Below, piece by piece: positions 1 to 8,061 of a DNA stretch of 64,000 bases. Where the stretch lies: positions 1,426,001 to 1,490,000 of the forward strand of contig NZ_CP048602.1 of the NCBI RefSeq assembly GCF_012427705.1, read 5' to 3'. The notes beneath the pieces were generated by a model. The model made no database searches and was not told where the DNA came from. It saw only the letters and a program-made list of their open reading frames with translations. The stretch is from Vreelandella piezotolerans. GTDB lineage: Bacteria > Pseudomonadota > Gammaproteobacteria > Pseudomonadales > Halomonadaceae. Every line of letters starts with the position of its first letter. Within the stretch, counting starts at the first letter, position 1. The translations under genes were made by a program, and so were the position numbers.

Positions 1-434
1 CAGAGCGCATGAGTGCCTAACGTGTCGGGAAGCTGCTGAATCAGTGTGACGTCGCCAGATGATTCATACTCGAAGTAACCGGCTGCCGCGATCAGCTCAT
101 CGTATTTGTGGTCAGGCGGAGTGTCGAAGATTTCGTCTGTCTCTGGGTCACGATAACCAACGAAAACACCACTCTCATGACTATCTAGCTCATGACAAGC
201 AACGAGTGACTCCATCCAAGGAACGAGGCCAACGACACTACCATCTTCTCTCAGCCCCCAAGCAAGAATCGGCAGGCCGTAGTAGGTGTCGGGACTCGCA
301 GCGAGCTGGTAGACCATCTCTAATCCATCTAGCTCTGGGGCTAAACGCACTAAATACTTTCGCGCCTGATGACGCTGACGCACGGTTTCCAGGTCGATGA
401 CCTGGGCAGAGCGAGTTGACAGGGGTGCGCCCAT
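1..434 (-). CDS. Hypothetical protein, C-terminus cut by window edge
   Basis: An open frame runs from the ATG at 434 to base 1 without a stop, so about 144 N-terminal residues are seen. The start is preceded by a GAGG ribosome-binding site 7 bases upstream. The product begins MGAPLSTRSAQVIDLETVRQ, has no signal peptide or membrane segment, and is acidic with many Asp and Glu. I do not recognise the family. It has ordinary codon use for this window and lies 112 bases downstream of the DUF3080 lipoprotein gene on the same strand, so it could be the distal gene of that transcript. It is called real because the frame stays open with a good start. Confidence 0.7.
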   Translation of the reverse strand, partial: MGAPLSTRSAQVIDLETVRQRHQARKYLVRLAPELDGLEMVYQLAASPDTYYGLPILAWGLREDGSVVGLVPWMESLVACHELDSHESGVFVGYRDPETDEIFDTPPDHKYDELIAAAGYFEYESSGDVTLIQQLPDTLGTHAL

Positions 435-546
435 GGTGTCCCTCCTTGTACTGCGTGGCCACGACGTTGGCAAGCAGCGATCACCGCCTGCCGCTACCTT
501 CACCAATAGCACAGCTTGACCGTCAGGTTAAGCGTAAACATGATTT

Positions 547-1539
547 TTAATCAGGTGTACAAGTAGTGTGTGCGCTCTTTAACGCGGTATGTTCTTTCCA
601 GGTCGATTGAAATTGCGACCACGGTGCCTCTGGATTATCCAGTGAGAGCCAGTCGCGTTGGTAAGTGGCAACAGCATCGGGAGGTGTGATTGGGTGGGCA
701 TCGATCAATTGATTGACGCTAACGAGCCATTGCTGTGAGTGAGTGGCCATCGTCTCGATCCAAACGGGTGTGTCCACGGTGAGACAGGCTTCTTCGTCAG
801 AGGTCTGCGTGAGCAGTTGATTAGCTTCACGGAGTCGCTGTTCCGCGAGGAGGAGCGCGCGCAGAACCTCTGCCGTAAGCGGTCGTTCCTGTAATGTCTT
901 AAGGTGATTCTCAAGTCGTGAAGAGTCTTGCTCCCATCGATGGCTGAACTGCTCATTGACCATTTGACGAAGATAAGTGAGGGCAGCTAGCTGCTCGCTA
1001 ATGTCGTCCGCCCCCCCTGGGGGTAGTGGGCTGCTAGCCCTGGAAAAGCTTTTTTCCCACTCGTCGGAATCGAAGATGGCGTTCCAGCTCACAGCGGGTA
1101 GCTGCTCGGTTTTTAGATCGGTTAGCTGCGCCAAGCGTGCTTTGTCGTCATCGCCTAGAGTGTTGGGGATATCGCTATTCCAGCAAGCGTCCAAGCGTTG
1201 CCATAGAGAGCGTTCATAAAGCCAGTGCTGGCTGGGAGGGGCGACACGGCCCAACTGATTATTGCGGGCAGCAATCAAGGACGTAATTTGGCACTCACGC
1301 AGCGCGTAGATGTTGAGCATGCCGTCGCGGGTTTCTGGCACGTCGATCAAGCGCTGCTGACGCTCAGGGAAAGCACCTATGTTACGCGGCTCTGATCGCG
1401 TTGGCAGTGGTGTATCGAGCGCCGCTGCCAACTGCTGGTGGTATTGCTCCCAGGCGTGCTCAGCGCTGTCGTCACTACACCCAACAAGTAAAAAAACCGT
1501 AGCGACCGGCCACCAGAGTGTGCGGAATGGTTTGGGCAT
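547..1539 (-). CDS. DUF3080 family lipoprotein
   Basis: 330-residue protein of unknown function. The N-terminus is a lipoprotein signal: a basic start, a hydrophobic stretch, then FLLVGC with the lipidated Cys at about residue 21. The region around residues 75-120 (LRECQITSLIAARNNQLGRV) matches the DUF3080 family, known from Pseudomonas and Halomonas relatives. The rest is helical and charged, consistent with a periplasmic domain on a membrane anchor. The start ATG has AGGAG six bases upstream and lies 3 bases after the stop of the MATE gene, so the two are almost certainly co-transcribed and translationally coupled. The role is unknown; nothing in the sequence suggests an enzyme. Confidence 0.87.
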   Translation of the reverse strand: MPKPFRTLWWPVATVFLLVGCSDDSAEHAWEQYHQQLAAALDTPLPTRSEPRNIGAFPERQQRLIDVPETRDGMLNIYALRECQITSLIAARNNQLGRVAPPSQHWLYERSLWQRLDACWNSDIPNTLGDDDKARLAQLTDLKTEQLPAVSWNAIFDSDEWEKSFSRASSPLPPGGADDISEQLAALTYLRQMVNEQFSHRWEQDSSRLENHLKTLQERPLTAEVLRALLLAEQRLREANQLLTQTSDEEACLTVDTPVWIETMATHSQQWLVSVNQLIDAHPITPPDAVATYQRDWLSLDNPEAPWSQFQSTWKEHTALKSAHTTCTPD

Positions 1540-1542
1540 ACA

Positions 1543-2961
1543 TCACTCCTGTCGACTGATCCTTTTTAAACGCCAAGCCAATAAACAGGCAGCTGTGCTG
1601 AGGCCCGCAATCAACCCCATCCAGTAGCCGTGTACACCCAACGGGTCAGACACACTCCCCAGGCCGTAGGTTCCTAGCCAGTGCCCGCCTCCCAAACCAA
1701 CGATCCAGTAAGAGAGCACGGTAATTACCATCACGATCCGCGTATCTTTGTAGCCTCTGAGTGCGCCAGCCAAGTTGACTTGTAAGGAGTCAGAAAGCTG
1801 AAAAATCACCGCCAGTGAAATGATGGTAAGCGCTAACGCTTGAATATCTGCATTCGAGGTATAAAGCGATATCACCCAGGGCGCAGTGAACCACAATAGC
1901 GTGCTATTGATGGCAGCAACAATGACGCTGATGACGATACCATTCCAAGCCACTTGGCGCGCCATAGTCAAGCGCTGTTGGCCAAGCGTGTTACCTACGC
2001 GAACGGTCAGTGCCATGCTCAACGACATCGGTAACATGAACAGAATGGTCGTATAGCTGAGCGCGATTTGGTGCGCGCCAACGGTCACTTCACCGAAGCT
2101 GGCAATGAATAACGCGATCAGCGTGAACAGCGTGACTTCGACGAAAATAGCCACCCCGATCGGCACCCCTACGACGACGAGTTCGCGAATGCCCGCTAAA
2201 CGAGGTGGCGTCAGCTGCTGCCATAATGACACGCTGCGATAGGTGTTGCCGCGGCGAGTGTAAAGCGCCATAGCGATGGCCATGGTCCACATGGAGATGG
2301 CGGTGGCAATGCCACAGCCAAAAGCACCCAGTGCCGGGAGCTGCTGCCAACTGACGGGGGCGAGATCGCCAAACAGAATCGACAAACCCTCGCCGCCGTA
2401 GATGAGTAAATAGTTACAGGGGACATTGACGGCCAAACCGATCAAGCTGATCCACAGGGCGGGGCGGGTGTGGTTCATACCATCCGAAAAGGCGCGTAGT
2501 GCTTGGAAGAGAGCAATGCCCGGCATGCCAAACGCCACAGCGCTAAGGTAGGCAGCGGACTCCTTTGCAACGCTCGACGGCACGTCCATGCGTTCGAAAA
2601 TAGGTGTCACGGCGACCCATAGCAAGATTGCGGAGAGTAGGCCCAATGCCAACGCTACCCACAAAGCTTGATGCACGGCCGGGCGAATGGCATCGTGGCG
2701 CTGGCCACCCAGCAAGTGTGCCACGATGGGCGTCAAGCCCATGAGGGTGCCGGTCATGAAGAGCATCAGCGGCATCCACAAGCTCGACCCGACCGAGACC
2801 GCCGCTAAGTCCGTGGCGTTGTGTCGGCCGGTCATCATGACGTCGACCACGCTCATGCCCGCTTGGGCTAGCTGTGCACCACAAATCGGCAGTGCCAATG
2901 TGACCAGTGTGCATGTTTCTGGCCAGTAGATGGATTTGATATCGCTAGTAAAGCCGCCCAA
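1543..2961 (-). CDS. MATE family multidrug efflux transporter
   Basis: Inner-membrane exporter of the multidrug and toxin extrusion family, which couples extrusion of cationic drugs or metabolites to Na+ or H+ entry. About 12 hydrophobic helices span the protein in two homologous halves. The N-terminal segment LALPICGAQLAQAGMSVVDV and the following MMTGR are typical of the NorM type. I place the start at the TTG at 2961 (472 aa) because AGGAG sits 7 bases upstream; the frame also opens at a TTG at 2982, inside whose extension that ribosome-binding site lies. It is followed after 3 bases by the DUF3080 lipoprotein gene. The substrate cannot be read from sequence. Confidence 0.93.
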   Translation of the reverse strand: MGGFTSDIKSIYWPETCTLVTLALPICGAQLAQAGMSVVDVMMTGRHNATDLAAVSVGSSLWMPLMLFMTGTLMGLTPIVAHLLGGQRHDAIRPAVHQALWVALALGLLSAILLWVAVTPIFERMDVPSSVAKESAAYLSAVAFGMPGIALFQALRAFSDGMNHTRPALWISLIGLAVNVPCNYLLIYGGEGLSILFGDLAPVSWQQLPALGAFGCGIATAISMWTMAIAMALYTRRGNTYRSVSLWQQLTPPRLAGIRELVVVGVPIGVAIFVEVTLFTLIALFIASFGEVTVGAHQIALSYTTILFMLPMSLSMALTVRVGNTLGQQRLTMARQVAWNGIVISVIVAAINSTLLWFTAPWVISLYTSNADIQALALTIISLAVIFQLSDSLQVNLAGALRGYKDTRIVMVITVLSYWIVGLGGGHWLGTYGLGSVSDPLGVHGYWMGLIAGLSTAACLLAWRLKRISRQE

Positions 2962-3097
2962 GGTATGGCTCCTGTTTAGCAAAGAGACCTAAGAAAAGTC
3001 GATAGAGTAGCAGGAGTCGCTGTGCTTTGCCGTCTCCTCTTTAGCCTTGTGGAGGGGCAGGGGTATACTGCGTGAAATGCATCACGAAAGTATCAAC

Positions 3098-3676
3098 ATG
3101 GTCACACACGAAAAAGAGCGTTGGACGCTCGACGATATCAGGGCGCTGTTCGATGGTGTGTTTTTAGAGCAGTTTCAAACGCGTCTCGTCAAAGGGGGCG
3201 ATGAGCCGCTTTATCGTCCCGCAAGTGCCGAGTTTCCGTACCATCAAGTTATTTTTGCTCGTGGTTATTTTGCCAGCGCGCTTCATGAAATTAGTCATTG
3301 GTGTATCGCAGGGGAAAAGCGGCGGCAGCTCGAAGACTATGGCTACTGGTATCTACCGGATGGTCGGAATGCCGAACAGCAGCAGGCCTTCGAGCGAGCA
3401 GAAATTGCGCCACAGGCCCTCGAACGACTGTTCGCTCATGCCTGTGGACGCACGTTTCACGTCAGCGTTGACAATTTAGGGGGAGAGGTCGAGGTAGACC
3501 GAGACGCCTTCGCCGCAAAGGTCGCTGCAAGAGCGCAGCGCTATTTATATGAGGGGTTACCGCTGCGCGCCAACGCTTTTCATACAGCGTTGGCGCACTA
3601 TTATCAGCAACACGCCTCTCTCGATGACGCCATTGACAAGGGAAGAGCGCAGCTAGCGGCATGTGCCGCGGTTTAA
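3098..3676 (+). CDS. epmC: Elongation factor P hydroxylase EpmC
   Basis: 192-residue ortholog of EpmC (YfcM), which hydroxylates the beta-lysylated lysine of elongation factor P, the last step of EF-P modification. Family hallmarks are visible: the RLVKGGDEPLYRPA segment, an HEISH metal site at residues 63-67 followed by WCIAGEKRR, and YGYWYLPDGR. The start is uncertain: ATGs at 3077 and 3098 and a TTG at 3047 are in frame. I prefer 3098 because a TATACT -10-like element lies at 3063-3068 and a purine-rich GAAAG precedes 3098. Its stop overlaps the stop of the convergent exonuclease-like gene by 4 bases. EpmA and EpmB are not in this window. Confidence 0.9.
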   Translation: MVTHEKERWTLDDIRALFDGVFLEQFQTRLVKGGDEPLYRPASAEFPYHQVIFARGYFASALHEISHWCIAGEKRRQLEDYGYWYLPDGRNAEQQQAFERAEIAPQALERLFAHACGRTFHVSVDNLGGEVEVDRDAFAAKVAARAQRYLYEGLPLRANAFHTALAHYYQQHASLDDAIDKGRAQLAACAAV

Positions 3677-4152
3677 TCCTGTATGTTTAACTGGCGGTGG
3701 AGGGTCAGCATCACTTCTATTTCGTGCTCAGGGCGCATCGGTTCCAGGCCAAGATCGTTGAAGGCTTCGCTACGTAGGCGATGCCACTCTCCGGCATCCA
3801 ACCGGTCGTAGAGCACCTTGGCCGGTGCAAGTTCAACGAAAGGATCCAAACCATAGGTATCGAAAAGCCTGGCGAACGCGGCTTCGTCTTCGCCGTTATC
3901 GCTGGTATAGAGAGTCGCTGAGAAGTGGTCGTTCTCCAGCTCGCGAATCACGTCCAGCGGGCTGACCCCCAAACTCTCCAACTCTTCGATACTGTACGCG
4001 CCCATGACGTTGCTGTCCTCGTCGATCCAGCTATCGTCAGGCTGAATCAGCGTTTGTTTGATACGTCCATCGGGCAGCGACCAGGCAATGGAGAGCGGCA
4101 GGCCATGGTCTTCGCCTGTTTCGATGGCAATGAAGCCAGGATAGTCAGCCAC
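3673..4152 (-). CDS. DnaQ-like exonuclease-fold protein, probably degenerate
   Basis: 159-residue protein co-transcribed with tatD, its start lying 21 bases after the tatD stop. The GTG at 4152 is chosen because AGGAG lies 7 bases upstream. It resembles short 3'-5' exonuclease (DEDD/RNase H fold) proteins: a first beta strand FIAIETG, then PLSIAWSLPDGR, and later LYTSDNGEDEAAFARLFD where the second acidic motif is expected. The usual D-x-E of motif I is here A9-I-E11, and the C-terminal H-x4-D is H143 followed by Met at 148. Catalysis therefore looks compromised. The fold assignment rests on pattern recognition only; it could be an unrelated hypothetical protein. Confidence 0.75.
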   Translation of the reverse strand: MADYPGFIAIETGEDHGLPLSIAWSLPDGRIKQTLIQPDDSWIDEDSNVMGAYSIEELESLGVSPLDVIRELENDHFSATLYTSDNGEDEAAFARLFDTYGLDPFVELAPAKVLYDRLDAGEWHRLRSEAFNDLGLEPMRPEHEIEVMLTLHRQLNIQD

Positions 4153-4172
4153 GCAGTTGCTCCTTTTAAGCA

Positions 4173-5018
4173 TCAGCATTCAATACGGAAAAAACGTCGG
4201 GCGGTCTGCGTCGAAGCAGCCCCCAGCTCGGTGTCGCTTACCTCATGCCAACGGGCGATCTCTTGCACGATCCATGGCAGCAAAGCCGGTTCGTGTCGGC
4301 GTCCCTTCAATTTAGCAGGCAAATTCCGGGGCAGCAGGTAAGGGCAGTCGGTTTCCACCATCAGTCGGTCCAACGGAATGTCGCGCACCACTTCGCGTAG
4401 ATGATGCCCTCGGCGCTCGTCGCAAATCCAGCCGGTGAGGCCGATGTGTAGGTCTAGGTCCAGATAGCCATGCAGGGTCGCTCGATCCGCCGTAAAGCAG
4501 TGTATCACTGCCTCACTAATGTCATCTCGCCAGTGGCGGAGGATATCCCGCATACGCGCTCCTGCATCCCGCTCATGTAGAAACAGTGGCAGGCCGCTTT
4601 CTGCCGCCAGTGCCAGCTGGGCTTCGAAGGCATGCTCCTGCTGCGCTGGGGTGGAAAAATTGCGATTAAAATCCAACCCGCACTCTCCAACCGCCACCAC
4701 TTCCGGCATGCCATAGAGCCGTCGCATCTCTTGGGCGACCGTGTCGGTCCATCCACTGGCATCATGAGGGTGAACGCCCGCCGTTGCGTGAACCCCCGGG
4801 TACTGCTGCGCCATGTGCACAGCCTGCTTAGCGTGGGCGATATCGGTGCCGGTCACGATCAGCGTCGTAACATTGGCCGCCTTGGCCCGCGCTAGCACGT
4901 TATCCAGGTCGTGCTGGAAGCTTTCGTGGGTCAAGTTCGCGCCAATGTCCACCAAGGGTGTCTCGGGGCGAAATTGCAGTGCTTCGGGTAAAAACGTATC
5001 GGCCTCAATGCTTGCCAA
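4173..5018 (-). CDS. tatD: TatD family metal-dependent hydrolase
   Basis: 281-residue TIM-barrel metal-dependent hydrolase, orthologous to E. coli TatD, a cytoplasmic 3'-5' exonuclease implicated in DNA repair and oxidative stress. The segments VDIGANL, TAGVHPHD, VGECGLDFNRNFSTP, FLHERD, GLTGWICDERRG and VETDCPYLLPRNLP follow the E. coli protein closely and contain the metal ligands. The N-terminus is about 20 residues longer than the E. coli protein. The start is placed at the TTG at 5018, which has GGAGGA 6 bases upstream; the ATG at 5036 has no Shine-Dalgarno. It heads a two-gene operon with the exonuclease-like gene. Confidence 0.93.
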   Translation of the reverse strand: MASIEADTFLPEALQFRPETPLVDIGANLTHESFQHDLDNVLARAKAANVTTLIVTGTDIAHAKQAVHMAQQYPGVHATAGVHPHDASGWTDTVAQEMRRLYGMPEVVAVGECGLDFNRNFSTPAQQEHAFEAQLALAAESGLPLFLHERDAGARMRDILRHWRDDISEAVIHCFTADRATLHGYLDLDLHIGLTGWICDERRGHHLREVVRDIPLDRLMVETDCPYLLPRNLPAKLKGRRHEPALLPWIVQEIARWHEVSDTELGAASTQTARRFFRIEC

Positions 5019-5140
5019 ACTGTATTCCTCCGCCATGGGTCATTAACGCTATTGTAACGCTGGCGGCTCACAACCACTAATGCGCCTACAATCTGCACGC
5101 GGTACGAATGGCACGAATTGCAAAAAAACTGGCTTGTTAG

Positions 5141-5163
5141 GTAAACAGTAGCCGGGTGTTTAC
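5141..5163 (+). promoter_or_regulatory. Candidate operator upstream of binding-protein gene
   Basis: Perfect 7-base inverted repeat GTAAACA-N9-TGTTTAC, 78 bases before the start codon of the periplasmic binding protein. It sits just upstream of a TACTAT (5167-5172) that could serve as a -10. The symmetry suggests a dimeric regulator, but its identity is unknown. Confidence 0.4.
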
Positions 5164-5240
5164 TTTTACTATGCAAGGGGTCCATCGAATAAATGCACAG
5201 TAAATACTCCTTCAATAACAACAATAGACAGGTATAAATC

Positions 5241-6470
5241 ATGCAATTATCACGTCACTTCGCAATGACAGCGCTATCCGCTGCGGTGCTTACGGCCGCC
5301 TGTGCGCCCCAGGTAATGGCCAATGAAGGGATCTCGGATAACGAAATTCGTATTGGTTATCTAGCTGATATGTCTGGGGTTTACCGTGACCCCATCGGCC
5401 CCCTTGGTGAGGATGCCATTCATATGGCCATAGAAGATGTGGGGGGTAGCGTGCAGGGTGCCAATATCGTTGTGTTTAGTGCCGACGACCGAAATAGTCC
5501 CGACGTGGGCTCCAGCGTCGTGCGTGAATGGATCGACGAGCGTAACGTGGATATGGTCACAGGCTTGGTGGCCTCATCGGTCACATTGGCGGCGGTGAGC
5601 TTGTTGCAAGAGGCCGATAAGCTGGGGTTAGTGAACGGCGCGGTTTCATCTGGAGTGACCAATGAGCACTGTTCTCCCAATCATATTCATTGGGTTTATG
5701 ACACCTGGGCAATGTCTAATGGTACTGCTAAAGCGATTACGCAAGAGGGCTACAAAAATTGGTACTTATTGAGCGCTGACTACTCGTTTGGTCACGCACT
5801 TGAAGCGGACGTCGAGCGCGTCGTCACTGAAAATGGCGGGACCATCGTAGGGCGCGCCCGCCACCCCTTCCCCAACAACGATTTCTCATCGTTTATGCTG
5901 CAGGCGCAAGCGTCTGGGGCGGATGTCATCGCCCTGAACAATGCCGGTGGGGACACTATCAACGCAGTGCAAACAGCAGGGGAGTTTGGGATTACCCAGG
6001 CAGGCCAGGTGTTGGCAGGGATGGTGCTGTTTAGTACTGATATTCGCAGTATTGGACTTGAGAATGCGCAGGGTCTGCAGTTTACCAAGGCGTGGTATTA
6101 CGACCTCAATGAAGAGACGCGTGACTGGGCGGAACGTTTTCGTGAGCGCACGGGCAGCATGCCGACCATGGTGCACGCCGGAATTTATTCCAGTACGCGC
6201 CACTACCTAGAAGCCATTGCCGCGGTAGGCACCGATGATACACAAACGGTTCGCCAGCAGATGGCCGATACGCCGATTAACGATATCTTTGCCACGAATG
6301 GCTATATCCGAGAAGACGGTCGCATGGTGCACGATATGTATCTTGTCGAAGTGAAAACACCGGAAGAGTCGGCCAATGAAGATGACTTGTTCCGCATCGT
6401 GCGGACTATCCCCGCAGAGGAAGCGTTCAGGCCGCTGTCTGAAAGCGTCTGCCCATTGATAACGAGTTAA
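5241..6470 (+). CDS. ABC transporter substrate-binding protein (branched-chain amino acid type)
   Basis: 409-residue periplasmic binding protein of the LivJ/LivK type (type I fold). A signal peptide of about 28 residues ends at QVMA before NEGISD, a likely signal peptidase I site. The mature protein starts with IRIGYLADMSGVYRD, the typical first strand and ligand loop, followed by GPLGEDAIHMAIEDVGG. Related proteins bind branched-chain amino acids, amides, or aromatic and fatty acids. No permease or ATPase genes lie nearby; the next four genes are CoA ligases and beta-oxidation enzymes, so the ligand is probably the carboxylic acid they degrade. AGG lies 9 bases before the ATG. Confidence 0.9.
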   Translation: MQLSRHFAMTALSAAVLTAACAPQVMANEGISDNEIRIGYLADMSGVYRDPIGPLGEDAIHMAIEDVGGSVQGANIVVFSADDRNSPDVGSSVVREWIDERNVDMVTGLVASSVTLAAVSLLQEADKLGLVNGAVSSGVTNEHCSPNHIHWVYDTWAMSNGTAKAITQEGYKNWYLLSADYSFGHALEADVERVVTENGGTIVGRARHPFPNNDFSSFMLQAQASGADVIALNNAGGDTINAVQTAGEFGITQAGQVLAGMVLFSTDIRSIGLENAQGLQFTKAWYYDLNEETRDWAERFRERTGSMPTMVHAGIYSSTRHYLEAIAAVGTDDTQTVRQQMADTPINDIFATNGYIREDGRMVHDMYLVEVKTPEESANEDDLFRIVRTIPAEEAFRPLSESVCPLITS

Positions 6471-6513
6471 TCCATCGCTGAAGCCTTTTAGACCATAACA
6501 ACAAGGACTTAGC

Positions 6514-8061
6514 ATGACGCTTACCGACTCAATCCATCGTAATACCATTGGCGCTGCGCTTGACCGCAGCGCACGTAAATATCCTCAGCAGCTGGCTCTT
6601 CGCTTCGCTGAGCGCTCTTGGAGCTATCACACTCTCAATGCTGCCGCTAACCAAGTGGCTAATGCCCTTTTGGAGGCAGGGCTGGTGCCAGGAGACCGCC
6701 TAGCCGTTTATGGCAAAAACTCCGACGCCTACGTGATTGCTTGGCTGGCAGCGGTTAAGGCTGGGCTGGTGCATGTTCCGGTCAATTTTGCCCTGAGTAG
6801 TGAGGAGCTTGGCTACATTTTGCAGCAGTCAGGCGCTAAGGGAGTGCTGAGTGATGCGTCGCTGGCTGACAAAGTGTGTGAGGCCACTCAATCCATCACG
6901 CTGACGGTGAATGGCACCTTGCATGCTGTAGAGCCTAGCGGCTTCGATGTATTAGCCAGCGCCGGTTCGTCCCACTCAAGTAAAGAACCTGACGTCGCGC
7001 TAGAAGGGAGTAGCCTTGCCCAGCTGCTCTACACCTCGGGCACGACCGCCGCGCCCAAGGCCGCGATGATGAGCCATCAGGCGCTAATGGCTGAATACAT
7101 GGCGTGTATGGTGGAGCTGGATATCAAAGGCAATGAGGCGATGTTGGCCGCATTGCCGCTTTACCACTCAGCGCAAATGCACGTGTTTTTAATGCCTGCA
7201 TTACTGCTCGGTGCCCCGGTCACTCTTTTGGAGGCGCCGCTGCCCGAAAGCTGCTTAGCGGCCATGGCTCAACACAAGATTAGCTCTTTTTTTGCGCCGC
7301 CTACGGTGTGGATAAGCCTCTTACGCCATCCGCAGTTCGGCCAGCACGACCTCTCTTGCCTGAAAAAAGCCTACTACGGTGCCTCCATTATGCCGGTGCC
7401 CGTACTCGAAGAGATGCAGCAGCGCTTTAGCGGTGTGGGGTTATACAACTGTTACGGCCAAAGCGAAATAGCGCCCTTGGCGACTGTTTTACGACCCGAA
7501 GAGCATGCTGAGCGCCCGGCATCGGCGGGTCGTGCGATTCTCACGGTAGAAACGCGTATCGTCGATTTAGAGGGAAACGATGTCGCCCCAGGGGAGCACG
7601 GTGAAATCGTGCATCGCTCGCCGCAGCTCATGGTGGGTTACTGGGATAAGCCCGAGATGACCGCTGAAGCGTTTCAAGGCGGTTGGTTTCACTCAGGGGA
7701 TGTCGGTTATGTCGACGAGGCGGGATATCTATACATTGTTGATCGCATTAAAGACGTGATTAACACCGGCGGTGTGTTGGTGGCCAGCCGCGAAGTGGAA
7801 GAGGCGCTGTTCAAGCACGAGGCGATTTCTGAGGTGGCGGTGATAGGTCTGCCGGATGAAAAGTGGATCGAAGCGATTACGGCAGTGGTGGTATTAAAAG
7901 AGGGCCAGGCAGTCAGTGAAGAAACGCTGATTCACCACGTCAAAGGCATCATGGCGCCTTACAAAGTCCCTAAACGGATCGTCTTCACCGACGCACTCCC
8001 CAAAAGCACGGCGGGAAAAATTTTAAAGCGCCATCTGCGTCATGATCTCAAGGAGTCATGA
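6514..8061 (+). CDS. Acyl-CoA synthetase (AMP-forming)
   Basis: 515-residue adenylate-forming ligase that activates a carboxylic acid to its CoA thioester via an acyl-AMP. Visible motifs: the P-loop-like LLYTSGTTAAPKAAMMSHQA near residue 170, NCYGQSEIAP near 310, the GGWFHSGDVGYVDEAGYLYI hinge region near 388-408, DRIKDVINTGG, and the C-terminal catalytic Lys in PKSTAGKILKR. Full length for the family. It lies 43 bases after the binding-protein gene and overlaps the acyl-CoA dehydrogenase by one base. Substrate chain length cannot be told from sequence; medium-chain or branched acids are plausible. A second ligase in the same cluster (10470-12122) is only distantly similar. Confidence 0.93.
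   Translation: MTLTDSIHRNTIGAALDRSARKYPQQLALRFAERSWSYHTLNAAANQVANALLEAGLVPGDRLAVYGKNSDAYVIAWLAAVKAGLVHVPVNFALSSEELGYILQQSGAKGVLSDASLADKVCEATQSITLTVNGTLHAVEPSGFDVLASAGSSHSSKEPDVALEGSSLAQLLYTSGTTAAPKAAMMSHQALMAEYMACMVELDIKGNEAMLAALPLYHSAQMHVFLMPALLLGAPVTLLEAPLPESCLAAMAQHKISSFFAPPTVWISLLRHPQFGQHDLSCLKKAYYGASIMPVPVLEEMQQRFSGVGLYNCYGQSEIAPLATVLRPEEHAERPASAGRAILTVETRIVDLEGNDVAPGEHGEIVHRSPQLMVGYWDKPEMTAEAFQGGWFHSGDVGYVDEAGYLYIVDRIKDVINTGGVLVASREVEEALFKHEAISEVAVIGLPDEKWIEAITAVVVLKEGQAVSEETLIHHVKGIMAPYKVPKRIVFTDALPKSTAGKILKRHLRHDLKES

Noticed and set aside
5109-5122. Sigma-54-like sequence TGGCACGAATTGCA upstream of the binding-protein gene
   Set aside because: The GG to GC distance is 8 bases, two short of the 10 required, so it cannot be a functional -24/-12 promoter.
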